Assembly (NCBI RefSeq): GCF_040802235.1
Contig: NC_133156.1
Coordinates: 116,528,173-116,592,172 of the forward strand
Direction of reading: 5' to 3'
DNA: 64,000 bases
Origin: Manis javanica
Taxonomy: Eukaryota; Chordata; Mammalia; Pholidota; Manidae
The position numbers and the translations under genes are program-made. This document shows, one piece after another, positions 29,701 to 41,939 of the stretch. Each line of letters starts with the position of its first letter. Position 1 is the first letter of the stretch. Below the pieces are notes generated by a model. That model was not told where the DNA came from. It saw only the letters and a program-made list of their open reading frames with translations, and searched no databases.

Positions 29701-31320
29701 TAAGAGAAAAAGATGGCAGCATGGAAGTGAGGCAGAAACCTCTTCCCAAAACCACGTAGAACAAGAAAATGCAGCAAATACAACTAATTCTGAAAGAGCT
29801 ACAAGAAGACTTCTACAGAATGCCTACATCTGGGGAAAAGAGAAGACCTCACAGAAAAAGGTAAAGTAGCAAAGCCGTGATCCTGTGGGACTCAAGCCAG
29901 CAACTCCACCCGCCCCTCCCCTATGCCAGCTCACAGGCATGAGGAAGAGAAACAGAATGGGGAGGAAGTAAAAGCCCCAGACTGCTAAACACCCACTCCT
30001 GGAGATCTGCTCTGGGAGCATGAACCCATATTACATGGTACTCTGGAGATTAGAGGGATTGAAAGCAAAAACAGGTGGAATACTCAGAGAAACTGAGATC
30101 CAGCAGCTCATGGAGAGTAGGTACTCACAACCGGCTGCACCAGGACAAAAGAAATGTGAGCACTTAGAAAGACTTCTCAGCAGCTAGAGGGGTGTGAAAG
30201 AGGCAAGGATTACACAGACCTTGCTGCTCAGGTTAAAGGACAGGTGAACAAAATCGTCCTGGCACACTCATCCCAGCAGGTTGGGAACTTCCAGGCACTT
30301 CAGGCACTCCATCCTCCTGGCTGAAGAAGAAGAGAGATATAAAGGGATAGAAAGTGTCTTTGAAGAAATAATTGCTGAAAACTTCCCCAAGCTGGGGAAG
30401 GAAATAGTCTCTCAGACCTCTACAATATGCAACTTGCTGCTCCTTCGTCCTGGCAGGCACTGGTCCGCACACCTGCTGTCCCTGCCATTGCTCCAGGCCA
30501 GCCTGAGAGTGGCCCTGCCTATGGCAACTACAGTGGTGTAATGCAGAGTCTTCCCCCTGTGAGCTTGGCCCACTGGACCTAGCAGTGGAGGCAGGAACTG
30601 CTGCTGGGAAGCAAGATAGAGCTCTTTCCTCCCAGCAGACACTGCGCCGTGTGCCTGTGACCCACACCATTGCTCCAGGTGCTGGGCAGCTCCAGAGAGT
30701 AGAGCTATGGGCACTAGAGGGTGCTGCCTACACAAAGTTATTATTCCATAGGAATCATTGGAAATATGAAACAGCAAAAGAACCTGGTACAAACCAAAAT
30801 CCCTCAAACACCAGAAAGAGTGCCAGGTGAAAGTGAAATCACGAATCTTCTTGATAAAGATAAACATGCTCAGGGAGCTACAGAAAAATAGACAAGACCT
30901 TAGGGAGGACTTCAAAAAAGAGACAGAAACTTTGAAAAATACAGCATCCAAAATGAAACATGCAATGGAGGGATTTAAAACCAGATTAGAGGAAGTAGAG
31001 GAGATAGTAAATGAAACAGAAATTAGAGAACAGGAATACAAATAAGCTGAGGCACAGAGAGTAAAAAGGATCTCTAGGAACAAAAGAATAATAAGAGAAC
31101 TCTGTGACCAATCCAAATGGAACAATGTTCACATTAAAGGGGCACCAGAAGAAGAAGAGAGAGAAAAAGGGATAGAAAGTGTCTTTGAGGAGGTAATTGC
31201 TGAAAACTTCCCCAATTTGGGGCAGAAAATAGTCCCTCAGGTCATGAAGGTGCACAGATCTCCCCACACAAGGGATCCTTGGAAGATAACACCAAGGCAT
31301 ATAATAATTAAAATGACAGG
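29700..31320 (+). mobile_element. LINE-1 5' part with misplaced ORF1 block (L1-A)
   Basis: It begins AAGATGGCAGCATGGAAG, aligning with the 5' UTR start of the full L1 at 31,321. The 5' UTR is interrupted at about 30,318-30,417 by a piece of ORF1 (frame reading KGIESVFEEIIAENFPKLGK). 5' UTR-like sequence then resumes, and a normally placed ORF1 segment (coiled coil then RNA-binding region, about 30,820-31,320) follows. It stops abruptly at the start of the next L1 5' UTR. No A-tail and no ORF2 belong to it. Confidence 0.75.
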
Positions 31321-32339
31321 AGGTGCTCAAGATGGCAATGTGATTAGGGCAGTGGAAATCTCCTCCCAAAACCATATATATTTTGAAAATACAGCAAATA
31401 CAACTATTCCTAAAAGAGAGAACAGAAGATACAGTGCAACAGCCAGGCTACATCTACATCTGTGAGAACTCAGCATCTCATGAAAAGGATAGGATACAAA
31501 GCCATGACCTGGAGGGACCTGAGCCCTCTCCCCACGCCAGCTCACCGGCAGGAGGAAAGGAGTCAGAGTGGGGAGGGAGTGGAAGCACAGGACTACTAAA
31601 TAACCAGACCTAGTAATCTGCACTGGGAACACAGACACACATCGCATGGTGTACTGGATATTAGAGAAACAGAAAAGTAAAATTCGAGATGGAGACTGTG
31701 AGTGGGTCCCCACAGCTGGCTCCCCTGGGACAAAAGAAAAGCTGGTGCTTTAAAAGTCTTAAAGGGACAGGGGTTTAACAGGTGGACAAAATCATCCTGG
31801 CACACTCAGCCCAGCAGGCTGGGAATCTTAAGGAACTTCAGGTGCCCTAACCCCCTGGGTGGCAATGCAGCTCCGAAGCCCCTCACGGTGATAAGCAGCC
31901 TGCCATTCATTCCCTGCTGGAGCTGCGAGCAAACCAGCTGACCCACCACTGCTGCCAAGCAGCTGGGGAGCAGCCCCACCCACAGCAACCACACAGAGTC
32001 TCCTCCCAGACTGCAGCTAACTGGGACAGACCCAGAGGCTGCTGCCATGTGCAGCTGCCCAGCACAGGCATAGGAAGCTATGCAAGGTCCACAAGGCACG
32101 AAAGAGTGCTGTTCTTGTAGGAGAACACACTTGGAGCGTCTGCGACCCCCCTCAGTGCCCTAGGCTATCCTGAGGAATGCCCCACCCACAGTAGCTCAGG
32201 AGATTAATCCAGGGACTGCTCCCAGTTGTGAGGGTAACTGGCACAGGCAGTGGAGAAGGGCAAGGTGACCATCAAGCAGGAAGGGATTTTGTTCTCCCAG
32301 CTGACACATGCGCCACTTGCTGGAGATCACTTCTATTGC

Positions 32340-33210
32340 CATGAAAAGGCAGAAAAACCTGGTCTAATCCAAAACCACTCAAACAACAGCAGAGATAGAG
32401 ACTGGCAAGATAGATATAACCAATCTTCCTGAAAAAGAATTCAAAGTAAAAGTCATAACCATGCTGATGGAGCTGCAGAGAAATATGCAAAAGCTAAGGG
32501 ATCAAGTCCAGAGGGAGATAACAGAAATGAAACAATCAATAGAAGGACTTAAGAGAAGACTGGATGAGGTGCAAGAGACTGTTAATGGAATAGAAATCAG
32601 AGAACAGGAATACAGAGAAGCTGAGGCAGAGAGAGATAAAAGGATCTCTAGGAATGAAAGAATATTAGGAGAAATGTGTCACCAATCCAAATGGAGCAAT
32701 ATTCACATTATAGGAGTACCAGAAGAATAAGAGAGAGAAAAAGGGATAGAAAGTGTATTTGAAGAAATTGCTGAAAACTTCCCCAAGCTGTGGAAGGAAA
32801 TAGTGTCTCAGACCATGGAAGCCCACAAATCTCCCATCACAAGGGACCCAAGTAGGACAACACCAAGACATACAATATTTAAAATAGCAAAGATCAAACA
32901 CAGGACAGGGTATTAAAGGCAGTCAGAGAGAGAAAAAAGATCACCTACAAAGGAAAACCCATCAGGCTATCATCAGACTTCTCAACAGAAACCTTACAGG
33001 CCAGAGGAGAATGGCATGATATATTTAATGCAATGAAACAAAAGGGCCTTGAATCAAGAATATTGTATCCAGCATGATTATCATTTAAATTTGAAGGAGG
33101 GATTAAACAATTTCCAGATAAGCAAAAGTTGAGGGAGTTTGCCTCCCATGAACCACCTCTACAGTCATCTAAAGGGACTGCTCTAGATGGAAGTACTCCT
33201 AAGGCTAAAT
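32340..33210 (+). pseudogene. L1 ORF1 (inactive)
   Basis: L1 ORF1 encodes the RNA-binding trimer that coats L1 RNA. The frame at 32,461-32,730 shows the heptad-rich coiled coil (about residues 1-50) and the start of the RNA-recognition domain (SKWSNIHIIGVPEE). A stop follows VPEE, and the C-terminal domain continues in the same region with further stops near 32,913 and 33,078. It is not translatable as a full protein. Confidence 0.8.
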
Positions 33211-33497
33211 AGATGTCACCAGAGAAAATAATATCACAGCAAAGAAAGCAGACAAACCAAATACTAACTAAAGGCAAAAAATAAAATCAGCTATCCACAA
33301 AAGCAGTCAAGGGAAACACAAAAGAGTACAGAATAAAACACCTAACATATAAAGAGTGGAGGAGGAAGAAGAAGGAAGAGAAAGAAAGAATCATCAGACT
33401 GTGTTTATAGTAGCATAATAAGTGAGTTAAAGTTAGATGGTTAGATAGTAAAGAAGCTACCCTTGAACCTTTGGTAACCACAAATCCAAAGCCTGCA

Positions 33498-36400
33498 ATG
33501 GCAATAAGTACATATCTTTCAATAATTACCATAAATGTAAATGGACTGACTGCACCAATCAAAAGACACAGAGTAATAGAATGCACAAAAAGCATCTATA
33601 TGCTGCTTACAAGAGACTCACCTCAAGCCCAAAGACATACACAGACTAAAAGTGAAGGGATGGAAAAAGATAGTTTATGCAAACAGTAGAGAGAAAAAAA
33701 GCAGGTGTTGCAGTACTAGTATCAGACAAAATAGACTTCTAAACAAAGAAAGTAACAAGACACAAAAAAGGGCATTACATAATGATAAAGGGGTCAGTCC
33801 AACAAGAGGATATAAACATTATAAATATATATGTACCCAACACAAGGGCATTGACATATGTGAAACAAATACTAACAGAATTAAAGGAGGAAATAGAATG
33901 CAATGCATTCATTTGAGAAGACTTCAACACTCCACTTAGTCCAGGACAGATCAACCAGACAGAAAATAAGTAAGGACACAGAGGCACTGAACAACACACT
34001 AGAACATATGGACCTAACAGACATCTACAGAACTCTACACCCAAAAGCAGCAGGATACACATTCTTCTCAAGTGTGCATGGAACATTTTCCAGAATAGAC
34101 CACATACTAGGCCACAAAAAGAGCCTCAATAAATTCAAAAAGACTGAAATTCTACCAACAAGCTTCTCAGATAACAAAGGTATAAAACTAGAAATAAATT
34201 GTATAAAGAAAACAAAAAGGTTAACAAACACATGCAGGCTTAACAACATGTTCCTAAATAATCAATAGATCAATGACCAAATAAAAACAGAGCTCAAGCA
34301 ATATATGGAGACAAATGACAACAACAGCACAATGCCCCAACTCTGTGGGACGCAGTGAAGATAGTTCTAAGAGAAAAGTATATAGCAATCCAGTACTATT
34401 TAAAGAAGGAAGAATAATCCCAAATGAATAGTCTAAAGTCACAATTATTGAAACTGGAAAAAGAAGAACAAATGGGGCCCCAAGTCAGCAGAAGGAGGGA
34501 CATAATAAAGATTAGAGAAGAAATAAATAAAATTGAGAAGAATAAAACAAAAGAAAAAATCAATGAAACCAAGAGCTGGTTCTTTGAGAAAATATACAAA
34601 ATAGATAAAGTCCTAGCTAGACTTAATAAGAGAAAAAGAGAATCTACACACAAACAGAATCAGAAATGAGAAAGGAAAAATCATGATGGACACCACAGAA
34701 ATACAAAGAATTATTAGAGAATACTATGAAAAACCTATATGCTAACAAGCTGGAAAACCTAGAAGAAATGGACAACTTTCTGGAAAAATACAACCTTTCA
34801 AGACTGACCAAGGAAGAAACAGAAAATCTAAACAGACTAATTACCAGCAACAAAATTGAATTGGCAATCAAAACACTACCCAAGAACAAAACCCCCAGGA
34901 AAGATGGATTCACTGCTGAATTTTATCAAACATTTAGTGAAGATCTAATACCCATTCTCCTTAAAGTTTTCCAAAAAATAGAAGAGGAAGGAATACTTCC
35001 AAACTCATTCTATGAAGCCAGCATCACTCTTTTACCAAAACCAGGCAAAGACCCCACAAAAAAAGAAAATTATAGACCAATATCCCTGATGAACAAAGAT
35101 GTAAAAATACTCAACAAAATATTAGCAAACCAAATTCAAAAATACATCAAGAAGATCACACACCATGACCAAGTGGGATTCATCCCAGCAATGCAAGGAT
35201 GGTACAACATCCAAAAGTCCATCAACATCATCCACCACATCAACAAAAAGAAGAACAAAAACCACCTAATCATCTCCATAGATGCAGAAAAAGCATTTGA
35301 CAAAATTTAACATCCGTTCATGATAAAAACTCTCAAGAAAATGGGTATAGAGGGCAAGTACCTCAACATAATAAAGGCCATATATGATAAACCCACAGCC
35401 AACATTAGACTTAACAGCAAGAAGCTGAAAGCATTTCCTTTAACATCGGAAACAAGACAAGGATGTCCACTCTCCCCACTTTTATTCAACATAGTTCTGG
35501 AGGTCCTAGCTACGGCAATCAGACAACACAAAGAAATAAAAGGCATCCAGAATGATAAGGAAGAAGTCAAACTGTCCCTGTTTGCGACATGATATTGTAC
35601 ATAAAAAACCCTAAAGAATCGACTCCAAAACTACTAGATCTAATATGTGAAATCAGCAACATTGCAGGATACAAAATTAGCACACATAAATCTGTTGCAT
35701 TCCTATATACTAACAATGAACTAGCAGAAAGAGAAATCAGGAAAATAATTCCATTTACAACTGCATCACAAAGAATAAAATACGTAGGAGTAAACCTAAT
35801 CAAGGAAGTGAAAGACCTATATTCTGAAAACTATAAGACACTCATGAGAGAAATGAAAGAAGATACCAATAAATGAAAACACATCTCGTGCTCATGGATA
35901 AGAAGAACTAATATTGTCAAAAAGGCCATCCTGCCTAAAACAATCTACAGATTCAATGCAATCCCTATCAAAATACCAACAGCATTCTTCAATGAACTAG
36001 AGCAAATAGTTCTAAAATTCATATGGAGCCACAAAAGACTCCGAATAGCCAGAGCAATCCAGAGAAGGAAGAATAAAGCAGGGGGGATCATGCTTCCCAA
36101 CTTCAAGCTCTACTACAAAGCCACAGTAATCAAGACAATTTGGTACTGGCTTAAGAACAGACCCACAGACCAATGGAACAGAGTCCAGATATTAACCCAA
36201 ACATATATGGTCAATTAATATACAATAAAGGAGACATAGATATACAATGGGGAAATGACAGCCTCTTCAGCAGCTGGTGTTGGCAAAACTGGACAGCTAC
36301 ATGTAAGAGAATGAAACTGGATCATTGTCTAACCCCATACACAAAAGTAAACTTGAAATGGATCAAAGACCTGAATGGAAGTCATGAAACTATAAAACTT

Positions 36401-37293
36401 TTAGAAAGAAACATAGGCAAAAATCTCTTGGACATAAACATGAGCAACTTCTTCATGAATGTATCTCCCCCAGCAAGGGAAACGAAAGCAAAAATGAACA
36501 AGTGGGACTATATCAAGCTGAAAATCTTCTGTATGGCAAAGGATACCATCAACAGAACAAAAAGACATCATACAGTATGGGAGAATATATTCATAAATGA
36601 CATATCCAATAAGGGGTTGACATCTAAATTAAATAAAGAGCTCACGCACCTCAACAAACAAAAAGCAAATAATCCAATTAAAAAATGGGCAGAGGAGCTG
36701 AACAGTTCTCCAAAGAAGTAATTCAGATGGCCAACAGACACATGAAAAGATGCTTCACATCGCTGGTCATCAGAGAAATGCAAATTAAAACCACAATGAG
36801 ATATCACCTCACACCAGTTAGGATGGCCAACATCCAAAAGACAAACAGCAAATGTTGGTGAGGATGTGGAGAAAGGGGAACCCTCCTACACTGCTGGTGG
36901 GAATGTAAACTAGTTCAACCATTGTGGAAAGCAGTATGGAGGTTCCTCAAAAAACTCAAAATAGAAATACCATTTGATCCAGGAACTCCACTCCTAGGAA
37001 TTTAGCCTAAGAATGCAGGAACCCAGTTTGAAAAACACATATGCACCCCTATGTCTATCGCAGCATTATTTACAATAGCCAAGAAATGGAAGCAACCTAA
37101 GTGTCCATCAGTAGATGAATGGATAAAGCAGATGTGGTACATATACACAATGGAATATTATTCAGCCATAAGAAGAAAACAAATCCTGCCATTTGCAACA
37201 ACATGGATGGAGCTAGAGGGTATTATCCTCAGTGAAATAAGCCAGGCAGAGAAAGACAACTATCAAATGATTTCACTCATCTGTGGAGTATAA
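33498..37293 (+). pseudogene. L1 ORF2 endonuclease/reverse transcriptase (inactive)
   Basis: L1 ORF2 makes the nick and copies L1 RNA at the target. The start at 33,498 opens MAISTYLSIITINVNGLTAP, the usual endonuclease N-terminus. The endonuclease is shattered by frameshifts to about 34,270. The longest piece (34,726-35,310) covers RT blocks with [24 protein letters not shown] and [13 protein letters not shown], followed by an in-frame stop. RT resumes at 35,320 with [12 protein letters not shown]. At about 35,580 a base loss disrupts the FADD catalytic motif (reads FAT then stop). The C-terminus (37,051-37,293) keeps the usual YYSAIR and MELEGI words. Confidence 0.9.
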
Positions 37294-37849
37294 GAACAAA
37301 GAAAAAAACCCTGAAGGAACAAAACAGCAGCAGACTCACAGAACCCAAGAATGGACTAACAGTTACCAAAGGGAAAGGGACTGAGGAGGATGTGTGGGAA
37401 GGGAGGGATAAGGGGAAAAAGGGGCATTAAGATTAGCAGACATAATGTAGAGGGTGCAGCACAGGGCAGGCAGTACAACACAGAGAAGACAAGTAGTGAT
37501 TCTATAGCATCTTACTTTGCTGATGGACAGTGATTGTAATGGGGTATGTGGGGGGCACTTGGTGATGGGGGGAGTCTAGTAACCATAATGTTGCTCATGT
37601 AATTGTAGATTAATGATACCAAAAGAAAAAAAGAAAAAAGAAAAAAAAAAGGAAAAAAAGAAAAATATCCTTACTGTAAGTAGATCCTTACATTCTTTTA
37701 TCAGAGTCACAGTAAAACTGTAACAAATACAGCTATCCTTTAGCATCATACCTGGCCCAAGTTTTCTCTTGAATGTCATCACTGCGTAGTTATTAATTTA
37801 ACAAGCATATATTGGGAGTTGCCTCTTGCCAGGTGTTGGGGAAGGAGCT

Positions 37850-38400
37850 CTAAATGCAGACAGCTAAGGCCCATTTCTCCTCTCCTTCCTGAAGCGGGTG
37901 CAGAATCTGCAGCTCTGGGGTTCCAGCCTGACAGGGACCAGGAGCGGTGGGATTTCACCAGCTGGGGAACAGCTCTCCAAAATGCCCTGGGCAGCCGGCA
38001 ACCCGAGCCAGCCTCCCTGTGGGCTGCTGTGCCGGATCGTCAAGGACACGGGCACGATCTCGGCTCGGCCCGGATCTGAGACCTCTGCCAGGCCAACTGG
38101 GGCCCACGCTCCTGTGCTGCCACCGAGAACCCGAGGCAGCCCGGGGAGAGGTCCTGGCCCACGCTGGCGGGCGCGCGGAAGCGCCGAAGAGAGGCAGACG
38201 GAGCCCGAAGGGGGTCAGACGTCGGAGCCTTGCTGCGGCTCCCCAGACGCCCCTTCTCTCCTGGGGGGGCGCAGCTGGGTGCGGCGCGGGACCGAGGGCT
38301 CCAGCTGTGGCTACACGGCGACGCGAGGGCCTCTGCACCGGGCTGTTTCCTTTTTGTGCCCTTCGTTTTATACACATATAAAAAACGTCCGAATCAAATC
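37850..38400. promoter_or_regulatory. CpG-rich island downstream of the L1
   Basis: CpG-dense DNA (CGGCGCGGGACC, GGGCGCGCGGAAGCG) begins about 0.2 kb after the L1 tail and stops at a TATA-rich stretch (ACACATATAAAAAA near 38,371). Open frames on both strands reach 187 and 140 codons by composition. GCTGCGG-TCCCC and CTTCTCTCC-GGG words resemble the island of unit C, weakly suggesting a further relative. No CRE or matching promoter was found. Confidence 0.5.
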
Positions 38401-38459
38401 ACCTACATTAGGTCAACAACGCCGTAACGAGATTTTTCTTTACTGGTTTTATAGATTCT

Positions 38460-39155
38460 GAGGGAATGGTTTTCAGCGAGAATTTCCCCCCACTCCCTAA
38501 CAGTCATTTCAATAATTTATTCGTTTAGATATTAAGCAGGAGAGTAAAACACTCAGCTAATGGGAAAATATATGTTCTTTGTACGGATGCTTTGCCTTCC
38601 AAGTTAATCCCTTGCATGTGTTTGAAAGTATTAGCTTGCATTTCAAGTCTGCTTATTAGCAGACTAGTGGCCCAACTGCACAGCGTTATTAGCTAATGAT
38701 GAGAAACAAGACATTCACATTAAAATCGAGGAAGCAGCTAGTAGCCAGTAAGGGAACAAAATTTAAACCTAACACAAGAGGGAGCATGAAGAGAATATAC
38801 CTAAAGTATTTTCAACACACACCTGACTACCCCGAGGGGATGGATGTGTTAATGAACCTGACTGTAGTAATCATTTCACAATGTATACAGTATACTAAAT
38901 CATCATGTTCTACATCTCAAAAAAACAAACAAACTGGGTGTGGGGAGGTGGGGGATGAGGGGGAGCATGGAAAGTAACCTGAAGCTTGCCCCAGATGAGA
39001 GAAACCAGTTCCCACCTGGTCTCTCCCTTCCTATCACCCATTACTTTCCAGCAACATGAACAGTTAATTATATCTTTTATTTACACAGCCATGTCAGATA
39101 TCAATATATATTCCAACATCAATAATATAATTGCCAAAAATCATTATAATTTGGG
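38460..39155. other. Unassigned AT-rich DNA
   Basis: No gene is seen. 38,820-38,990 has an L1 3' UTR flavour (GATGTGTTAATGAACCTGAC, ACAATGTATACAGTATACTA) followed by a G-rich stretch, but it is too short and diverged to list as an element. Confidence 0.35.
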
Positions 39156-39160
39156 GGCAG

Positions 39161-39510
39161 TGTAGAGAAAATGGAAGTTCCATGGCCAGGATTCTCACCT
39201 GATCCTGCTCTGCTTGCCCACTATTCGTGTGCAATGCTTGTGGGTGCAGGCTTGCACACATGTGGGCAGTAAATTATTATTGACTCTGTATAAAGAGTTC
39301 CACACAGGGCTGCGCAGAGACGGGGAGGCAGGGACCAGCTTGCTGCATGCGGTCTTTCCCCGACGTGGATGAGACTCTAGTGTTTGACCTGCCCCCACAA
39401 AAATAAAGATGAGTATAAACCCTTTCACCCCAAGAATGTTCTGTTGTCATTTTTCAGTCTCACTGAATCCATCGTGAACCTGCCCAAGGATGAAACCCTA
39501 AGGCATGACA
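39161..39510 (+). mobile_element. Solo LTR, family X copy 1
   Basis: Begins TGTAGAGAAAATGG and ends GGCATGACA. Landmarks: TATAAAGAG (39,289-39,297) as TATA box, AATAAAGATGAGTATAAACC near 39,401 as polyadenylation signal and R region. The same landmarks occur in copies 2-4. No internal proviral DNA adjoins it and no intact target duplication is seen. Confidence 0.7.
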
Positions 39511-39514
39511 AGCA

Positions 39515-40120
39515 TTAAAAAAAAAAATCTTAGGTCTATCCCATTAGAGAGAAATAGTAAAATTACTGTATTTTAATGTCACTTGAAATAGTCCTCTGTG
39601 CGATTATGTCACCAACTCGCTAGACATTAGGATCTTTTTTGTTCATTTTAGTTTCAATTTTTAATTTACGTAATTATAAAACAATTTCTTAAAGTACTAA
39701 AAATCTTTCCAAACCAAATCTACACATAATATTCAGAGATGCTCAGCTCCTGTACAAGTGTGCAGGCAAAGTAGAGAAGCGGAGGGAACAGGATAGAAGG
39801 TCTTCTGGAAAATTACCAAAATTTTGCTTTCTACATGTGTGAAAGCATTTTATTCACCTCTAACAAAATTTACCCATAATATTTCAATAGCTCATCTAGT
39901 GAAAGTTAGCACTGAAGGGATATAATTTATTTCTGTACATTTTTCATTCAAGCCAAAGCAAGGAAGTTTTCTTTCTAAGCTTATACATATATCATCTTCA
40001 TTCGTATTTGGCAACATCTGTCACAGACAAGTTAAAAGCACATGCTCAGAATGGCCCATATACCATTTGTTTTTCAATCATCTGAGGGTCAGAGATCAGA
40101 GATTCAGTTCTCTAATCTCT
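39515..40120. other. Unassigned AT-rich DNA
   Basis: No gene or clear repeat. 39,900-40,100 is ordinary AT-rich sequence. Confidence 0.35.
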
Positions 40121-40124
40121 AGGG

Positions 40125-40300
40125 TGGTGGTCCTAAGCCCTAGTTGCGTTTAGAATCATCCGGGTGGGCTTTTAAAATTACTGGTGCCCAAGCACTATTC
40201 TCCAAGATCTAGTCATTGGTGGTGTGAAGCCTAAGCACTGGTGTTATCGTCAGAGCTCCAAAGGTAGTTCTCCTAGTCTGCTGGAGTTGAGGATAAACAG
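40125..40300. mobile_element. MER5-like DNA transposon remnant
   Basis: GGTGGTCCTAAGCCCTAG, TAGAATCATCCGGGTGGGC and TTTTAAAATTACTGGTGCCC follow the layout of MER5-type hAT remnants (non-autonomous, about 180 bp). Ancient and diverged. Confidence 0.5.
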
Positions 40301-40480
40301 GATCGCTATCACCTGGACCACATAGATATGCATAAACTCTGCCCCAGATCTCTGGAGTAACAGTCTGCATTTTAGTAAATCCCTGAGAAGTAGCTGTCAG
40401 GCAGGTTCTCTTATTATTCTCACTCTACAAGGGAAACACCTAAGGTTTTAGAGATACTGACACAAACTTCATAAATGTTG
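40300..40480. repeat. MER5/MIR-like remnants
   Basis: 40,308-40,395 has a second MER5-like stretch (ATCACCTGGACCAC, CAGTCTGCATTTTAGTAA). 40,410-40,470 resembles reverse-complement MIR (TATTATTCTCACTCTACAAG). Both assignments are short. Confidence 0.35.
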
Positions 40481-40706
40481 GGACCTATATTTGCACCAGA
40501 GAGTCTGATCCCAAAGCCCATGAGCTTGTTTTTTGCTTACTTGCACTTAAAAAAAAAAACCTCTGTGCCCATAGATTGGGATATTCAAAGTAGGAAGTGA
40601 ACGTAAGAAGGTCTTAGTGAAAGGGATTACTGTTTTTCCATCTGTATCTCTTTCCCCTCCCCACTGACCACCCAATATAAGGTTGTTCCCTCTTCCTAGC
40701 ATAGGG

Positions 40707-41132
40707 TGTCTTGCCAATGGGTTTCAGCCCTGGGCAAGTTTGCTATGAATTCAGTGTGACCAAAGAAAATGACAGCAAAACGTTCTTGGGGTGAAAGGGT
40801 TATACCCAACTTTATTTCCAGGTGGCAGGTCAGTCACTAGAATCCCATTCACTCAGAGCGAGTCTGTATGCAGCAAGCCAGTCTCTGCCTCTGGGCCCCT
40901 CTGTCTCCACAGCCGTCCCACACAGCCATCCTCTGGGCCTGTGTCCTTGGTGCTGCCACCACTCCAGCCTCTGCTCTGCTCTCCTCTCCTGCAACCTTGC
41001 AGCTCTGCCACCGTGTTGCACCCAGAACTCTTTATAGAGTCAACAGCCATGTATTGCCCACAGGTGTGCAGTGAGCTAGTCAACCAGGGCCTGGTGAGAA
41101 TCCTAGCCACAGGAACTCCCATTTTATCCACA
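40707..41132 (-). mobile_element. Solo LTR, family X copy 2
   Basis: On the minus strand it runs from TGTGGATAAAATGGGAG to GGCAAGACA. It shares the 'CTTTGGTCACACTGAATTCA' type U5 end with copy 4. The TATA box (TCTATAAAG) lies near 41,030-41,038 and a polyadenylation-type AATAAAG near 40,810. At 426 bp it is the longest copy, with an extra GC-rich U3/R stretch. Confidence 0.75.
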
Positions 41133-41301
41133 TATGGCTACTTGGAGAAATGAATTCCAGTCTTGCCCCGGCACTAACTAGTACTGTGAACTGAATCTCA
41201 TCCCTCAAACCAGACTTCCTATATGGAAGAGATGTCATAAGACACAGACACCATGAACATTCTGGAGCCAAATTTCCATGATGGTTAGAAGCTGGAACTG
41301 C

Positions 41302-41688
41302 TGTAGAGAAAGTTCCTATGGCCAAGATTCTCACCTGACCCTGGGTGGTTTGCTCTCTACGAATGTGTGGGCAGTACGTTATTATTGACTATATAAAGAG
41401 CTCTGTCCAGGGCTTTGGGCTGCACAGCTGCAGGAGAGCAGAAGCTGGAGTGGTGGCAATGCCAAGGACAGAGACTGAGACGGCTGCAGGGGTGGGGAGG
41501 CCCAGAAGCAGAGGGCAGCTTGTTGCATGCAGACTTGCTCTGAGGTAGACAGGATTCTAGTCTTGACCTGCCACCTCGGGAATAAAGTTGGGTATAAACA
41601 CTTTCACCCCATGAATATTCCATTGTCATTTCTCAGTCTCACCTAATCAAGAGTGAACTTGCCTAGGGCTGAAACCCATTGCTGACCA
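41302..41688 (+). mobile_element. Solo LTR, family X copy 3
   Basis: Starts TGTAGAGAAAGTTCC, with ACTATATAAAGAGCTC near 41,388 as TATA box and GGAATAAAGTTGGGTATAAA near 41,579 as polyadenylation/R region. It ends near CATTGCTGACCA. Its U5 lacks the TTTGGTC segment found in copies 2 and 4, as does copy 1. It lies only 169 bases after copy 2, in opposite orientation. Confidence 0.75.
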
Positions 41689-41939
41689 TCTTTTTCAGAG
41701 CCTCTACTGAAATTTTTCTGCTCTGACCCATACTACAATCAATTCAACTTGAAAAATATTATCCAGGATGGTCCAATTTTCCCCTCAATTCCAGCAGTTC
41801 TGGCATTTTGAATCAATGCCACCAAAGATTAATGTCAACAGTGACCATTCTGACCTGTTTTGATTTCTGACACCCTCCCAGACCTGGAATAAACTTCAAA
41901 GACACAATTTAGGTTTTTGGGTCTTTAGACTGAAGCTAT

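Larger units (their letters stand above)
31321..37668 (+). mobile_element. Near full-length LINE-1 (L1-B)
   Basis: About 6.3 kb in the standard order: 5' UTR from GGAGGTGCTCAAGATGGCAA, ORF1, ORF2, and a 3' UTR ending GTAATTGTAGATTAATGATA followed by an A-rich tail (37,617-37,668). Its 3' end matches the short insertions at 6041, 8626 and 27,228, so it is from the same family. Both ORFs are broken, so it cannot move by itself. Open frames on its minus strand are shadows. Confidence 0.93.

Noticed and set aside
30412-31125. 237-codon minus-strand open frame
   Set aside because: It is the complement of the L1 5' UTR and ORF1, where purine-rich sense sequence leaves the antisense frame open.
29527-37682. 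12-base near-identical pair TTACTGTGAGTA / TTACTGTAAGTA flanking the L1 complex
   Set aside because: At first it looked like a target duplication, but the left copy lies before an LTR fragment rather than the L1 start, and the right copy is separated from the A-tail by TATCC. Chance is more likely.
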